Assembly (NCBI RefSeq): GCF_010091945.1
Contig: NZ_WVIE01000027.1
Coordinates: forward strand, 1-64,000
Reading direction: 5' to 3'
Source: Myxacorys almedinensis A
GTDB lineage: Bacteria > Cyanobacteriota > Cyanobacteriia > Leptolyngbyales > Leptolyngbyaceae
DNA length: 64,000 bases
Position 1 is the stretch's first letter, and each line of letters starts with the position of its first letter. The notes below the pieces were generated by a model. The model saw nothing but the letters and a program-made list of their open reading frames with translations. It was not told the DNA's origin and ran no database searches. Shown here one piece after another: positions 19,040 to 29,639 of this stretch. Both the position numbers and the translations under genes were made by a program.

Positions 19040-19770
19040 TGCGTCGATTTATTTTAATAGCAGCTTTGGTAGTGGGGGTTCCGACGGGCGCATGGATCGC
19101 CAATCCGTCTCCTGCCGCCGCCCAGTCGATTTGGAAGCGGGTCGTTTTTCCCAAAGAAGGCTTTTCGGTGGTGGTGCCGGAAATGCCCAAAGCACGCCAG
19201 GAAAAAGGGCTTTCCCTTTATGAGGTTGTCCGCGATCGCGAGCAGGTGAGGTATGCGGTTGGCTATCTGGATTTGGCGATTGCACCGGGCAGCGATCCAG
19301 CCTTGATCAACGAGGTGTATGAAGGAGTCCGCAAAGGGGCAGCAGCCGATCAAGGAAAATTAGTGTCTCATCGCACGATCGCGCTGAGCGGGTTTCCGGG
19401 TCGAGAAATGACCTTTTTTCTGCCAGAGGGGTTTGCGGCGCGGTGGCGGGTTTACGTCGTCAACAAGCGAGCCTACTTTCTGAGTGCCACAACAACGCGA
19501 AGAAATCTACAAACCGACTTAGCAAAAAGTGTCGCGGTCTTTCTCGATTCATTTCGGGTAGCTGCAAAGCCCCCAGTTGCACCGCCGCAGTTGCCCCGGC
19601 AAAGTGTGCCTGTTCTGCCAACACCCAGCCCGACACCCAGCCCAACGCCTTCGCCTGAGGCGACACCTAGCGTAACGCCCTCGCCGCCCAGCCCAACCCC
19701 ATCTCCGACGATGCCTTCACCTGTGCCATCCCCGACCCTAACACCTTCACCTCAAGGTGGACAGGGCTAG
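19039..19770 (+). CDS. Secreted protein with Pro/Ser/Thr-rich tail, unknown function
   Basis: A GTG start at 19039 overlaps the hisB stop. A signal peptide (RRFILIAALVVGVPTGAWIA, then AAAQS cleavage region) leads into a 150-residue domain starting WKRVVFPKEGFSVVVPEMPK. That domain is typical of exported cyanobacterial proteins of unknown function. The last 60 residues are a repetitive TPSPTPSP tail that could span the cell wall or be a flexible linker. It is 243 residues in all. Confidence 0.75.
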   Translation: MRRFILIAALVVGVPTGAWIANPSPAAAQSIWKRVVFPKEGFSVVVPEMPKARQEKGLSLYEVVRDREQVRYAVGYLDLAIAPGSDPALINEVYEGVRKGAAADQGKLVSHRTIALSGFPGREMTFFLPEGFAARWRVYVVNKRAYFLSATTTRRNLQTDLAKSVAVFLDSFRVAAKPPVAPPQLPRQSVPVLPTPSPTPSPTPSPEATPSVTPSPPSPTPSPTMPSPVPSPTLTPSPQGGQG

Positions 19771-19841
19771 CGGGCAATAGAGACTCAAGGTTCTAAACCC
19801 TAACCAGGGTAAAGCGCCTTCTACAACTCAAACTCCAAGGC

Positions 19842-20321
19842 TTATTTGAGCGCGGTTAAGATCTGCTGGGCAGATTGCCCGATCGCGCTCAACTCGGCTT
19901 GTCGCCCGGTCGTTTGGTAGGTAAGCCGAAGTTTTAGATAGGCTTCAGGCTTGTAGAGCAAGCGTTCTGCCCATTCGATCGCAACGATGCCTGGCTCAAC
20001 TTCGATGCCTTCCCAATAGAGATCGGGGTGAAGGGTCGCCGTCTGCGATCGCTCCAACCGATACAAATCAAAGTGGTAGAGCGGAACCCGCCCATCTAAA
20101 TATTCGTTGATCAGCGTAAAGGTTGGGCTTTCGATCGAGTCTTTGATGCCCAATCCTGCGCCAATGCCTTGGGTCAAGGTGGTTTTGCCGCTCCCCAAGT
20201 CCCCTTCTAGCAGCAGCACCGTTCCTGCGGGCAGCGATCGCCCAAGGCGAATTCCCAGATCTCGCGTTGCGTCTGCATCCGCTAGGGTCAAAACATCTAT
20301 CGGCTCACTGCTGCTGGTCAC
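19842..20321 (-). CDS. tsaE: tRNA N6-threonylcarbamoyladenosine ATPase TsaE
   Basis: TsaE is the ATPase of the t6A tRNA-modification complex (TsaB/TsaD/TsaE). The 159-residue protein has the P-loop EGDLGSGKTTLTQGIG, then SPTFTLINEY and YHFDLYRLE, and the acidic WAERL region near the end. It is normal in length. yvcK-like lies 84 bp upstream on the same strand. Confidence 0.95.
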   Translation of the reverse strand: MTSSSEPIDVLTLADADATRDLGIRLGRSLPAGTVLLLEGDLGSGKTTLTQGIGAGLGIKDSIESPTFTLINEYLDGRVPLYHFDLYRLERSQTATLHPDLYWEGIEVEPGIVAIEWAERLLYKPEAYLKLRLTYQTTGRQAELSAIGQSAQQILTALK

Positions 20322-20329
20322 GCTAAATC

Positions 20330-20363
20330 ACTCAGCCTCTAAATCTACTCAGCCTCTAAATCC
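20330..20363. repeat. 17-bp tandem duplication
   Basis: ACTCAGCCTCTAAATCT is followed immediately by ACTCAGCCTCTAAATCC, in the short gap between the yvcK-like gene and tsaE. Confidence 0.85.
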
Positions 20364-20405
20364 GCTCAATCCCCCGACCCGGAGGAACGCTGACGGTTCT
20401 TGGCT

Positions 20406-21776
20406 CTATAAATGACCTGCCCGGCTAAACCACTTCAGCAACACCTTGGCTAAACGGTGCGAATCATGGCGAACGTATCCCGTTTCTGGATCTTCAATCA
20501 TGATGTTGGCACGAATCACCCGCCGCCCTAGCTGCATCACCGCCTCTGCATCAAACTCAACCGGGTAGGATTTTTCTTGAGCATAGCGCAGCAACGCTTT
20601 GGCAGAGGGGGAATATTTTTGAATGATCACCGCATCAAACAGGCGACGACCACAAACCCGATCGATGGCTCGAACATGGTCAGCAACGGTGTAGCCATCG
20701 GTTTCCCCCGGTTGGGTCATGATGTTACAAACATAGACACAGGGAACTCGTCGCGCGGCGATCGCATCGGCAATATCGGGCACGAGCAAATTCGGAATCA
20801 CGCTGGTGTAAAGGCTGCCAGGTCCAACAATAATGTAATCTGCATCGGCGATCGCATTCACCGCTTTGGGCACCGCCGGAGGGTTGTCTGGAATGCAGCC
20901 AATATGGACAATTTGTCCGCCTGCTTCGGTGATGTTCGATTCGCCTTCGATGCGGCGTCCATCTGCCAGTTCTGCCCACAGTTTGACATCACTGAGCGTC
21001 GCCGGAAGCACCTGACCACGCACCGCCAGCACCTTAGAACTCGCCGCGATCGCTTGCTCAAAGTCTCCCGTGATCTCGCTGAGCACCGTTAAAAATAAAT
21101 TGCCAAAACTATGCCCAACCAACCCATCTCCCGCTTTGAAGCGATATTGAAATAGCTCGGTCAACAGTTTTTCTTCATCTGCTAGCGCCGCGATGCAGTT
21201 GCGAATATCGCCAGGCGGCAAAACCCCAATTTCTCGCCGCAGCCGCCCCGAAGAACCACCATCATCTGCCACGGTGACGATCGCGGTAATATTCGCACTC
21301 GCTTTTTTCATGCCCCGCAGCAGAGTAGATAGCCCAGTTCCGCCCCCGATCGCGACGATCTTTGCGCCACGGTTAAGGCGGCGGTGAGTGAGCAGCATAT
21401 CAATCAATTCCTCGTTGCGCTCAGGCATCAGCACTTCGGTAATCGAGCCGAAGGTGCGAGTTTGCCCCCAGAAAATCAGCAAGATGCCCGCCAACAGCAC
21501 TAACGGACCACTGATATAACTCGGCACCACGCGGGTAACCGTTTCTAAAACGTCGCTGGCAAACTGCGTGATATAAAACACAGGCGTCAGCTTGACCCAG
21601 ATTGCCGCGCCGAGCGAAACGAGCAGCACTCCCCCCGCGCTCATCAGCATCCAGCGCTTGACCGACAGCCCCGGTGCCAGCCACTTAAACCACTGCCCCA
21701 CCCAGCTAGAGGTAAAGGAGTGAGACTCGTGGCGGAGTGCCCGCACAGCTTGCTTAATAAAACGATTTGTCGTCAT
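20406..21776 (-). CDS. YvcK/CofD-like protein (gluconeogenesis-factor family), membrane-anchored form
   Basis: The 456-residue protein has two N-terminal membrane helices (about 41-62 and 90-108) ahead of a YvcK domain with [33 protein letters not shown] and [14 protein letters not shown]. YvcK proteins bind UDP-sugars and influence central carbon use and cell shape in other bacteria. The membrane-anchored version is usual in cyanobacteria. The ATG at 21776 is the only sensible start. Confidence 0.9.
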   Translation of the reverse strand: MTTNRFIKQAVRALRHESHSFTSSWVGQWFKWLAPGLSVKRWMLMSAGGVLLVSLGAAIWVKLTPVFYITQFASDVLETVTRVVPSYISGPLVLLAGILLIFWGQTRTFGSITEVLMPERNEELIDMLLTHRRLNRGAKIVAIGGGTGLSTLLRGMKKASANITAIVTVADDGGSSGRLRREIGVLPPGDIRNCIAALADEEKLLTELFQYRFKAGDGLVGHSFGNLFLTVLSEITGDFEQAIAASSKVLAVRGQVLPATLSDVKLWAELADGRRIEGESNITEAGGQIVHIGCIPDNPPAVPKAVNAIADADYIIVGPGSLYTSVIPNLLVPDIADAIAARRVPCVYVCNIMTQPGETDGYTVADHVRAIDRVCGRRLFDAVIIQKYSPSAKALLRYAQEKSYPVEFDAEAVMQLGRRVIRANIMIEDPETGYVRHDSHRLAKVLLKWFSRAGHL

Positions 21777-22243
21777 AGCGATCGACCGGGGGACAAGGGG
21801 ACAAGGGGACGGAGATAATAGGGAAGAGGACGCGGTGGGTAAAGGGCTGAATACGTGCAGGATAACCCAAGTTGTGCATCTTAATAGGACAATGCGATCG
21901 CACCACCGCAGGTTGCTTTCCCGAATCTTACGACTCCCTAAGGCTTTTCAAAGGTTCTCTGGCTCGACCGGGAATTTTGCTAGAAAGTAAAATTTGGTGA
22001 AGGGCTAAGCCCAATTACGGATTATGCAGCAGTTTGCGATCGTCTGAGTCTGTTTACGATTGTCCAAATTGTAAGAGAAGCCCCTCATGCGCCAACCTGA
22101 GCGATGCTTGACCCGTCTTCATGGCAGGCAAACCAAGCCAATCCCTCGGCAGGCAGCTACCCTGGTAAATAGAGGGTGTATGGTTGATCTCTGCAAAAAG
22201 ACATTACATTAAATGATCTAAATGATCTGCGTTCTGCATAGGC
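21777..22243. other. Intergenic region between the yvcK-like and MlaF-like genes
   Basis: A 467-bp divergent region. It has a GGGGACAA octamer three times at 21788-21812 directly before the yvcK-like start. The rest shows HIP1 sites but no gene or RNA I can recognise. Confidence 0.5.
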
Positions 22244-23026
22244 ATGGCTGAGCCGTTGATTGAATTAAAAGGAATCTGTAAGCAGTTTGGAGGACATCGT
22301 GTCCTCGACCAGACTGACTTAACTGTTTATCGGGGTGAAGCCCTGGCAATTATTGGGCCGTCAGGAACCGGAAAATCTACCGTGCTAAGGCTCATAGCTG
22401 GATTGCTGGCTCCCGATGAGGGCGAGATTTTTGTTGGTGGAAACCGGCGCGTCGGGCTGATTGAGGACGAACCTGATTCGCTCCATGTCGGTATGGTATT
22501 TCAGCAAGCGGCACTTTTTGATTCGCTGACGGTCAGTGAAAATGTTGGCTTTTCGCTCTATCAGCATTCTCGCCTGTCTAGGCAGCGCATTCGGGACTTG
22601 GTAGAGCGTAGTTTGGACATGGTGGGCTTGCCGGGCATTGGCGATCGCATGCCAGCAGAACTCTCTGGCGGCATGCGAAAGCGCGTCAGCTTTGCGCGAG
22701 CGATTATGGCAAATCCGGCAAATCCGGACGATACGCCCGACGTGTTACTCTACGATGAGCCAACGGCCGGACTCGACCCGATCGCCTCGACGGTGATTGA
22801 AGATCTGGTGCGGCATCTCCAGATTGGCGAACGGGGCTGTCAGAGCTATGTCATGGTGACGCACCAGGAAAGTACGATCCGGCGGACGGCGGATCGCGTT
22901 TTGTTTCTCCACAGTGGCAAGGTGCAGTGGGAAGGCAAAACCCACGAAATTGACACGACCGATAACCCGCTGATCCGACAATTTTTTAGCGGCAGTGTAG
23001 AAGGACCTATTCATGTGCTTGGGTAA
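22244..23026 (+). CDS. ABC transporter ATPase, MlaF/TGD3-like
   Basis: The 260-residue ATPase has Walker A GPSGTGKSTVLR, Q-loop VFQQAALFDSLT, signature ELSGGMRKRVSFARA and Walker B VLLYDEPTAGLDP, followed by the switch His in VMVTHQ. The FDSLTVSENV and GGMRKR features match the MlaF/TGD3 group, which powers phospholipid transport between membranes. The MCE-domain gene 5 bp downstream supports this. Confidence 0.93.
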   Translation: MAEPLIELKGICKQFGGHRVLDQTDLTVYRGEALAIIGPSGTGKSTVLRLIAGLLAPDEGEIFVGGNRRVGLIEDEPDSLHVGMVFQQAALFDSLTVSENVGFSLYQHSRLSRQRIRDLVERSLDMVGLPGIGDRMPAELSGGMRKRVSFARAIMANPANPDDTPDVLLYDEPTAGLDPIASTVIEDLVRHLQIGERGCQSYVMVTHQESTIRRTADRVLFLHSGKVQWEGKTHEIDTTDNPLIRQFFSGSVEGPIHVLG

Positions 23027-23031
23027 AAGCT

Positions 23032-24306
23032 ATGGCGTTGCGATCGCGAACCGTGCGAGAAGGATCAGTGGGCTTGCTGCTTATTGCAGGGGCGGCGCTG
23101 TTTGGCGGCTTGGTGCTGTGGATCAAAGGACTCAACCCCGCCAACCGCAGCTTTAGAATCATGGCTGATTTTGCCGTGATCAATGGGGTTCAGGTTGGGT
23201 CTGCGGTGCGCTACCGAGGGGTCAATGTCGGCAGAGTGAGCAGTACAAACCCTGGCGCAAATGGGGTAGAAGTCGCCATTGACGTTTCGCCTGCCGATTT
23301 GCTGATTCCTCAAAATGCCGAAGTCACGGTCAACCAGACGGGCTTTTTGGGCGAAACCGTGGTGGATATTGTGCCCCGTCAACTGCTGCCCGAAGGCGCG
23401 ATCGCCAACACCCCCCTCGACCCCAACTGCAACCGGAATCTGATTTTGTGTGACGGGTCGCGGATCAAAGGGCGATTGGGCATCAGCACCGATGAACTGA
23501 TCCGAGCGACGATTCAATTTGCGGATGCTTACAGCAGCCCTCAACTCACAGAAAATATTACGACCTTAACGAAAAACAGCAGCAACGCCGCCGCCCAGAT
23601 CGCCACGCTCAGCAAAGAAGTGACGGGTCTAGTGCAAAGCGCTAAAGGAGAAATTAGGACATTTTCAGATACCGCCCGATCGTTCTCTGACACCGCCGAA
23701 TCGATCAGCACTGCCGCCAATCAAGTATCGCTGACGGCAGGGCAGGTAAACGAGCTAGTCTCGGCGAACCGAGCCACGATCGTATCGACGCTAGACAATC
23801 TCAACACCACGAGTACCGCGTTACGCAGCAGCATCGCGGGGTTAACGCCGATCGTCAACCAGGTTCAACAGGGCAAACTCCTGCAAAATCTAGAGGTGCT
23901 TTCTGCCAATGCGGCTCAGGCGTCTGCCAATTTTCGAGACATTTCAACAACGCTAAACAATCCTGAGAGCGTGCTTCTCTTGCAGCAAACGCTAGACTCG
24001 GCTAGAGAAACATTTCAAAATACTCGGAAGATTACTGCTGACTTGGATGAATTGACGGGCGATCCTACCCTCCGCAATAATTTGAGAAATCTGATTAACG
24101 GACTGAGTGGATTGGTTTCTTCAACCAACCAGCTAGAGCAGCAGTCGCAGATGGCTCAAATTCTCACGGCTCCTTCACCTCGGCTGCGCCCGTTGACCAG
24201 AGACACATTGACCAAAAACCCATTAACCAACGACAAACCTCAGCTTTCGGCAGAGTTTATCCCGTCTAAATTTCAGTTTGATGCGCCAATTCCGACTCCG
24301 CCCTAA
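23032..24306 (+). CDS. MCE-domain protein, MlaD/TGD2-like
   Basis: The 424-residue protein has one N-terminal membrane helix (GLLLIAGAALFGGLVLWI) and an MCE domain (FAVINGVQVGSAVRYRGVNVG, then AEVTVNQTGFLGETVVDI). A long Ser/Thr/Asn-rich helical region follows (about 170-370), as in TGD2-type lipid-transfer proteins that form a hexameric channel. It is cotranscribed with the ATPase at 22244. No permease (MlaE) gene is present next to it. Confidence 0.92.
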   Translation: MALRSRTVREGSVGLLLIAGAALFGGLVLWIKGLNPANRSFRIMADFAVINGVQVGSAVRYRGVNVGRVSSTNPGANGVEVAIDVSPADLLIPQNAEVTVNQTGFLGETVVDIVPRQLLPEGAIANTPLDPNCNRNLILCDGSRIKGRLGISTDELIRATIQFADAYSSPQLTENITTLTKNSSNAAAQIATLSKEVTGLVQSAKGEIRTFSDTARSFSDTAESISTAANQVSLTAGQVNELVSANRATIVSTLDNLNTTSTALRSSIAGLTPIVNQVQQGKLLQNLEVLSANAAQASANFRDISTTLNNPESVLLLQQTLDSARETFQNTRKITADLDELTGDPTLRNNLRNLINGLSGLVSSTNQLEQQSQMAQILTAPSPRLRPLTRDTLTKNPLTNDKPQLSAEFIPSKFQFDAPIPTPP

Positions 24307-24309
24307 CTC

Positions 24310-24561
24310 ATGCCTTGGTTTACCTCAACAATTTTGATCCGTGCGCTACCGGCGATCGCTGACGCTGCGATCGCATTCATCGCCACAAATATTGATGATC
24401 TAATCGTCACAATGCTATTTTTTGCTCAGGTCAATCAGCAATTTAAGAAACATCATATTTACATGGGTCAATATTATGGAAACTCATTTTTCACAATTGA
24501 ACGACGCCCAAAGTTAACTCCAGTCGTCTCGTTTTGCGCCCCGCCCTTTATAAACTTGTAG
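24310..24561 (+). pseudogene. Truncated CadD-family transporter fragment
   Basis: The first ~58 codons read like the N-terminus of a cadmium-resistance (CadD) transporter: AIAFIATNIDDLIVTMLFFAQVN and HHIYMGQYYG. The similarity stops at about 24480. The remaining codons (FFTIERRPKLTPVV) are unrelated and run in antisense into the end of the gene at 24514. Full-length CadD proteins have five or more membrane helices; only one to two remain, so this is a decayed 5' fragment. Confidence 0.75.
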
Positions 24562-24801
24562 GGTTTCATGAATCTGCCGAGTCCGCTCGTAAAGCGCATC
24601 TTCGGTCAACTTCCACTGTTTGAGAAGCGTGTCTAGATCGGTTTGAATATCGCGCGCGCCCGGAAAGCCGTTGTAGCGAATCTTGAGCCGGGCTAACTCG
24701 GCAAGGTTATAGTCTGTCGGTTCGCCGCTCAGCAGGGTATCTACAATTTGCCGATCGTTGCTCCACAAGGGGTGCTGCTGGTCTTTTTGCTCTTGCGCCA
24801 T
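24514..24801 (-). CDS. Small conserved cyanobacterial protein (DUF3288-like)
   Basis: A 95-residue soluble, mostly helical protein with the conserved run KDQQHPLWSNDRQIVD, then GEPTDYNLAELARLKIRY and GFPGARDIQTDLD. I recall this as DUF3288; the function is unknown. It lies downstream of secA on the same strand, with about 190 bp between. Confidence 0.75.
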   Translation of the reverse strand: MAQEQKDQQHPLWSNDRQIVDTLLSGEPTDYNLAELARLKIRYNGFPGARDIQTDLDTLLKQWKLTEDALYERTRQIHETLQVYKGRGAKRDDWS

Positions 24802-24944
24802 GGGGCTAACCTCAAAACACGGTGATAGTATCGTATGCCAAGCGCGGAACTCTTCATGCAGATCGATTAACTTGCTGCAATGGTGATCTGAGAACGTGGT
24901 TCAGGCGCGTCGCTTACGCCTGACTCACCGCGATCGCCGGTGCT

Positions 24945-24975
24945 AAACCCTCCTCTCTGGGTGAAAAGAGGGTTT
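24945..24975 (-). terminator. Possible hairpin terminator after secA
   Basis: Perfect 8-bp arms AAACCCTC/GAGGGTTT with a 15-base loop lie 19 bp beyond the secA stop. No T run follows, so it may stabilise the 3' end and not terminate. Confidence 0.45.
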
Positions 24976-24993
24976 GCCTGCACCATAAATGCC

Positions 24994-27798
24994 CTAAAGC
25001 ACTTCTACCTCTAACTGCGGCTGTTGCGGCTGCGGCTGGAACTGGAACAGCGAGTAGACCACATCCCGCCGAATATTGATCATCATTTCCAGGAATAGCT
25101 CATAGCCTTCGCTCTTATACTCGATCAACGGATCTTTTTGCCCATAACCGCGTAAACCAACAGACTCACGCAGCCCATCCATCGACTGGAGATGCTCGCG
25201 CCAGAGGGTGTCGATGCGGTTGAGGATAAAGAACCGCTCTGCTTGACGCATCAGACCAGGCTGCACCGAATCGACTTCAGCTTCTTTGAGGTCGTAAGCA
25301 ATGCGGGCTTGCTCATGGAGAAAGGTTTTGATTTCGCCCACGGTCATGTCTGCCATCTGATCTGGTTCTAAATCGCTCAGCAGGTAGACAAACTCTTGAA
25401 CCTTGGTCACGAGCTTATCGAGTTCCCATTCTTCTGGCGGCAGTTCAGGATTGATATAAGCGTTCACAATATCATCCATCGTCTGTTCGCCATATTTCAC
25501 CACTTGTTCTTTGAGGTCTAGCCCTTCCAACACGCGGCGGCGCTCGGCATAGATGGCACGCCGCTGATTGTTCATCACTTCGTCATACTCAAATACCTGC
25601 TTGCGAATGTCGTAGTAGTAGGTTTCGACTTTCTTTTGCGCCCCTTCGAGCGATCGCGTCAACATGCCCGACTCGATCGGCATATCTTCTTCAACGCGGA
25701 AAGCATTCATCAGCCCTGCCACGCGATCGCCGCCAAAGATGCGCAGCAAGTTATCTTGCAAACTCAAGAAAAATTTGGTTGAGCCAGGGTCGCCTTGGCG
25801 TCCTGCCCGTCCGCGCAGTTGGTTGTCGATCCGGCGCGATTCGTGACGCTCGGTGCCGATCACGTGCAGTCCGCCCAGATCGACCACTTCCGCATGTTCC
25901 GTATCGGTGAAGGCGTCATACTCGCGGCGAATCATCCGATAAACTTCGCGCAATTTTTGAATGGCGGGGTCGGTGGTCGGTGCTTTTTCTGCTGCCGTGG
26001 CAATTTTATCTTCAGCCTCAAGTTCGGGGAGGCTGCGCTCTCCATAGTGCTGAACCGCCACTAAAACGGCATCTTTCAGCGCTTGTTCGGTCTCGCTAGA
26101 AAGCGGCGTCGGATAAATATCTGACGTAACTTTCCAAGTTTTTGGTTTCTTGTCGCTAGCAAAGCCTTGCCCGCCCGGACGCGCATCGGCAAAGCCGCGA
26201 CCCGCCGAAAACTCATCTTCATCGTCGGGCTGTACGATGCGGGGCATAAAATATTCACGGATCTTCAGACGCGCCATGTAATCCGAGTTCCCGCCCAAAA
26301 TGATGTCGGTTCCTCGTCCTGCCATGTTGGTGGCGATCGTCACTTTGCCTTTGCGTCCGGCTTGGGCAACGATCTCAGATTCTCGCTCCACGTTTTCGGG
26401 TTTGGCATTGAGCAGGTTGTGCGGCACGCTTTGGGCAGCCAGCAGCCCAGACAACAGTTCCGATTTTTCCACACTCGTGGTGCCCACCAACACCGGGCGA
26501 CCCATCTGGTGCATTTCAGCGCACTCTAGCGCGATCGCGTTCCACTTGGCTTCCTCGGTTTTATACACCACATCAGACACATCGCGACGCTGAGTTTTGC
26601 GATTGGTCGGAACGATGGTCACTTCGAGCTTGTAAATTTTTTCAAATTCTGCTTCTTCGGTTTTCGCCGTTCCGGTCATGCCAGCGAGTTTGGGGTAAAG
26701 CAGGAAGAAGTTTTGGTAGGTGATCGTCGCCAGGGTTTGGGTTTCGTTTTGGATATCGACATTTTCTTTAGCTTCGATCGCTTGGTGCAGACCATCGCTC
26801 CAGCGGCGACCCGGCATGACGCGCCCTGTGAACTCATCTACGATCACCACCTCATCACCCCGAACGATGTAGTTCACATCATTGATAAACAGTTCTTTTG
26901 CTTTGAGCGCGTTGAAAATGTAGTGCGCCCACGGATCTTGAGGATCGAAGAGATCCGTCACGCCCAAAAGCTCTTCGGCGCGAATAAACCCTTCATCTGT
27001 CACCAGAATGTTGCGCTGTTTCTCATCGACTTCATAATGGTCTTCTTTATTGAGTGCCCGTGCGATCGCGGCAGCTTGCAGATATTTTTCAGTCGGGCGC
27101 TCCACCTGTCCTGAAATGATCAGCGGCGTCCGGGCTTCGTCAACCAGCACCGAGTCAACTTCGTCAATCACGCAATATTGGAACGATCGCTGCACCACTT
27201 CCTCCATGGACGTTGCCATGTTATCGCGCAGGTAGTCAAATCCGAGTTCGCTGTTGGTGGCATACGTAATGTCACAGGCATAGTTGCGCTTGCGCTCAAC
27301 CGGACTCATGTTTTGCTGAATCAGCCCCACGCTCAAGCCCAAAAAACGGTGAATTTGCCCCATCCACTCGGCATCGCGGCGGGCGAGATAATCGTTGACC
27401 GTCACCACATGAACGCCCCGACCCAACAGCGCATTTAGGTAAGCAGGCAGCGTCGAAACGAGGGTTTTTCCTTCCCCCGTCTTCATTTCAGCAATTTGCC
27501 CATCGTGCAGCACCATGCCGCCGATCAGTTGCACATCAAAGTGCCGCATTCCCAGCACCCGAATTCCGGCTTCTCGCACTACTGCAAAAGCTTCTGGCAA
27601 AATGTCGTCCAGAATCTGCTTTTCTTCGTTCTCGTTTTTTGCCGTTGCCAACCGTTGCTTAAATTCTGCGGTTTTTGCCGCCAATTCGTCATCGGAAAGG
27701 GCTTGAATCTCTTCTTCTAAAAGATTCACCTCAGCCACTAAGGGCTGATATTTTTTGACTTTACGAGCATTGGGATCGCCCAGCAGAGATTTAAGCAT
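24994..27798 (-). CDS. secA: Protein translocase ATPase SecA
   Basis: SecA drives preproteins through the SecYEG channel of the plasma or thylakoid membrane. The 934-residue protein has [20 protein letters not shown] (Walker A), [20 protein letters not shown] (Walker B), [18 protein letters not shown] and [15 protein letters not shown]. An insertion of about 90 residues follows the GGNSDYM block, usual for cyanobacterial and plastid SecA. The C-terminus is Gln/Pro-rich and lacks the zinc-binding Cys cluster of proteobacterial SecA. It is monocistronic. Confidence 0.98.
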   Translation of the reverse strand: MLKSLLGDPNARKVKKYQPLVAEVNLLEEEIQALSDDELAAKTAEFKQRLATAKNENEEKQILDDILPEAFAVVREAGIRVLGMRHFDVQLIGGMVLHDGQIAEMKTGEGKTLVSTLPAYLNALLGRGVHVVTVNDYLARRDAEWMGQIHRFLGLSVGLIQQNMSPVERKRNYACDITYATNSELGFDYLRDNMATSMEEVVQRSFQYCVIDEVDSVLVDEARTPLIISGQVERPTEKYLQAAAIARALNKEDHYEVDEKQRNILVTDEGFIRAEELLGVTDLFDPQDPWAHYIFNALKAKELFINDVNYIVRGDEVVIVDEFTGRVMPGRRWSDGLHQAIEAKENVDIQNETQTLATITYQNFFLLYPKLAGMTGTAKTEEAEFEKIYKLEVTIVPTNRKTQRRDVSDVVYKTEEAKWNAIALECAEMHQMGRPVLVGTTSVEKSELLSGLLAAQSVPHNLLNAKPENVERESEIVAQAGRKGKVTIATNMAGRGTDIILGGNSDYMARLKIREYFMPRIVQPDDEDEFSAGRGFADARPGGQGFASDKKPKTWKVTSDIYPTPLSSETEQALKDAVLVAVQHYGERSLPELEAEDKIATAAEKAPTTDPAIQKLREVYRMIRREYDAFTDTEHAEVVDLGGLHVIGTERHESRRIDNQLRGRAGRQGDPGSTKFFLSLQDNLLRIFGGDRVAGLMNAFRVEEDMPIESGMLTRSLEGAQKKVETYYYDIRKQVFEYDEVMNNQRRAIYAERRRVLEGLDLKEQVVKYGEQTMDDIVNAYINPELPPEEWELDKLVTKVQEFVYLLSDLEPDQMADMTVGEIKTFLHEQARIAYDLKEAEVDSVQPGLMRQAERFFILNRIDTLWREHLQSMDGLRESVGLRGYGQKDPLIEYKSEGYELFLEMMINIRRDVVYSLFQFQPQPQQPQLEVEVL

Positions 27799-27994
27799 GA
27801 GAGGAAGTTAGCGCGTTTGGATCAGGGTAGGACGTTGGGGTCGGGTGGGATCTCAAGAATCCGCGATGGGGCAGAAGTCTGTCACCCACAACTCATTTAA
27901 GGTATATCAATCCTATCATTCTGGCTTAAGCCAAGCGGATCGAAGCAGTAGCGAAAAAGTACGTATTACCGAATGGGGGCGTCTGCTTTGCCAA

Positions 27995-28573
27995 TTATGG
28001 GGCTTTCTTCCAAGGGGGCGACAGGCTCCTAAAGTTAAACTGGTTGGTTCCCGGATGACAAGCGATGCAGCTTGAAAGGGTGGCTTTTTGGGGCAACTCT
28101 ATGTTGGGGTGCAAAATTTTGAAATACTTTGACTGTGCGATCCGATAGGGCACGTTTTCCTCTGGCGCAACTTGCCGAGACGCAAACTTTAAGTAGTTCC
28201 ACACCAGGTAGCGCGGCGGATCGACCAAGGGCTGAAGTTCGGCTCCGTAGTGCTGCGGATCGCGTAGCAATTCTCTCCAGGTTTGGGTGGGCAGCACCGC
28301 AGGCGGAATGCCGATGTGACAGGTGGCGCAGGTTTCTAGGTAAAGCTGCTGCCCGGCTTGGTGGCGCGGCGGAATGGCATCTACGGTGGTGATCTGGGGG
28401 GCAGGTTCGGCTGCGATCGCACGGGCAAGCCCTAAACCCACTGCCAAACTCCACGCCAACACTATTCCAATCAGCCAGAGCGGAGCGCGCTTGCGCCGCA
28501 TCAGAGGGCGATGGGCGCGCGAATTTTTAGAAACGGGGGACATAGGAGTGACTATCGGAAAGAGCGTCTTCAT
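27995..28573 (-). CDS. Dihaem c-type cytochrome, exported
   Basis: The 192-residue protein has an N-terminal membrane/signal segment (LWLIGIVLAWSLAVGLGLARAIA) and two haem-binding motifs, CATCH (about residue 82) and CIACH (about 167). It is expected in the thylakoid lumen or periplasm as an electron carrier. The region between the motifs (TWRELLRDPQHYG, VPYRIAQSKYFKILHP) matches cyanobacterial dihaem cytochromes that I recall but cannot name. A start further in, near MRRKRAPLW, is also possible. Confidence 0.85.
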   Translation of the reverse strand: MKTLFPIVTPMSPVSKNSRAHRPLMRRKRAPLWLIGIVLAWSLAVGLGLARAIAAEPAPQITTVDAIPPRHQAGQQLYLETCATCHIGIPPAVLPTQTWRELLRDPQHYGAELQPLVDPPRYLVWNYLKFASRQVAPEENVPYRIAQSKYFKILHPNIELPQKATLSSCIACHPGTNQFNFRSLSPPWKKAP

Positions 28574-28831
28574 TGGATGGATCGGGCAAAGAGTAGGGAT
28601 AAGTCGATAAACTTGCCGATCTGGTTTGCCTGAGTTGCGATCGCGGCTGGTTTTTAGGCGAAATTTGGCGATTTCAGACCGTTGCCGCCAGCGTCGGTTA
28701 GATTAGCAAGACCGATCTTGAGGGTAAAAGTGCGGATTTTGATACTGATTCTTTGCGTAAAGTTGGATAAAACCAGAGATGGGTAATTGCCTAATTCCCT
28801 TGCACCATCGTTAGAACAGGATGCGTTGAGC

Positions 28832-29344
28832 ATGGATTGTAGTCATATTCAGTTTCGCGATTCTACACAAAAATTACAGACGGGTTCCCATCGCACCTCA
28901 GCATTAAATTCAGAACTAGAGATAGAGCAACTGCAAGCATTATTTCAGGTTGCTGCGTTTTGGGCACGCGATCGCGCCGCAGACGATCTAGAAATCGCGA
29001 TCGCCAACAGCAGCCCTGTCATTTCTGCCTGGAATCACGATCACCTGATTGGGTTTGCCAGAGCCACCTCAGACGGAATCTATCGCGCCACAATTTGGGA
29101 TGTGGTGGTTCACCCAGACTACCAGGGCGCAGGGATTGGGCGAAAACTCGTACAAACTGTTTTAAGTCATCCCCAGGTGTGCCGGGTAGAGCGGGTGTAT
29201 CTGATGACAACCAATCAGCAAGAGTTTTACCAACGGATTGGCTTTGAGCAAAACGCCACGACGACGATGGTTTATTTCAATCAACCGATCGCCCTCCCCA
29301 ACCCTGCCTTGTCGGTCGAGATGGAATGCGATATTGGCAGCTAG
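28832..29344 (+). CDS. GNAT acetyltransferase, Ycf52/NSI-like
   Basis: The protein has a GNAT fold with the acetyl-CoA loop VVHPDYQGAGIGRKLVQTVL and the downstream FYQRIGFEQN. The strings AAFWARDRAADDLEIAIANS and DHLIGFARATSDGIYRATIWDV are characteristic of the family that includes plastid Ycf52 and plant NSI/GNAT acetyltransferases, some of which acetylate photosynthetic proteins. From ATG 28832 it has 170 residues; a TTG at 28787 would add 15. Confidence 0.88.
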   Translation: MDCSHIQFRDSTQKLQTGSHRTSALNSELEIEQLQALFQVAAFWARDRAADDLEIAIANSSPVISAWNHDHLIGFARATSDGIYRATIWDVVVHPDYQGAGIGRKLVQTVLSHPQVCRVERVYLMTTNQQEFYQRIGFEQNATTTMVYFNQPIALPNPALSVEMECDIGS

Positions 29345-29550
29345 GGGGCTACTCTAAGATTTGTGCCCGTTGGCTCGAAGGTTCAACCCTGCCAGATTCA
29401 ACGATTGCCAAATTTAACGACCCAGAAACCAGATACTATCAACAAGCGGGTGACAGCGAGTTATCCGCTTCGTTGAGTGCCTTAAATATTTATCAGAGCC
29501 AGCGCGATCGCGGCAGACCTGAGGGATTCATCCAACTCCACCCGAACTAA
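29326..29550 (+). CDS. Hypothetical 74-residue protein
   Basis: The frame starts with ATG 29326, overlapping the end of the acetyltransferase gene by 19 bp, and ends before the prenyl synthase. The product has no recognised motif and no membrane segment. It could be a coupled small gene or chance. Confidence 0.3.
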   Translation: MRYWQLGGYSKICARWLEGSTLPDSTIAKFNDPETRYYQQAGDSELSASLSALNIYQSQRDRGRPEGFIQLHPN

Positions 29551-29639
29551 TTTCAATCATTTTCTTTCATCTATCAGTCCAGTACCTTAGAATAAAGACA
29601 CAAGCCTTAAAAAATCTTAACTATAGCCCCTGAGTCGGC

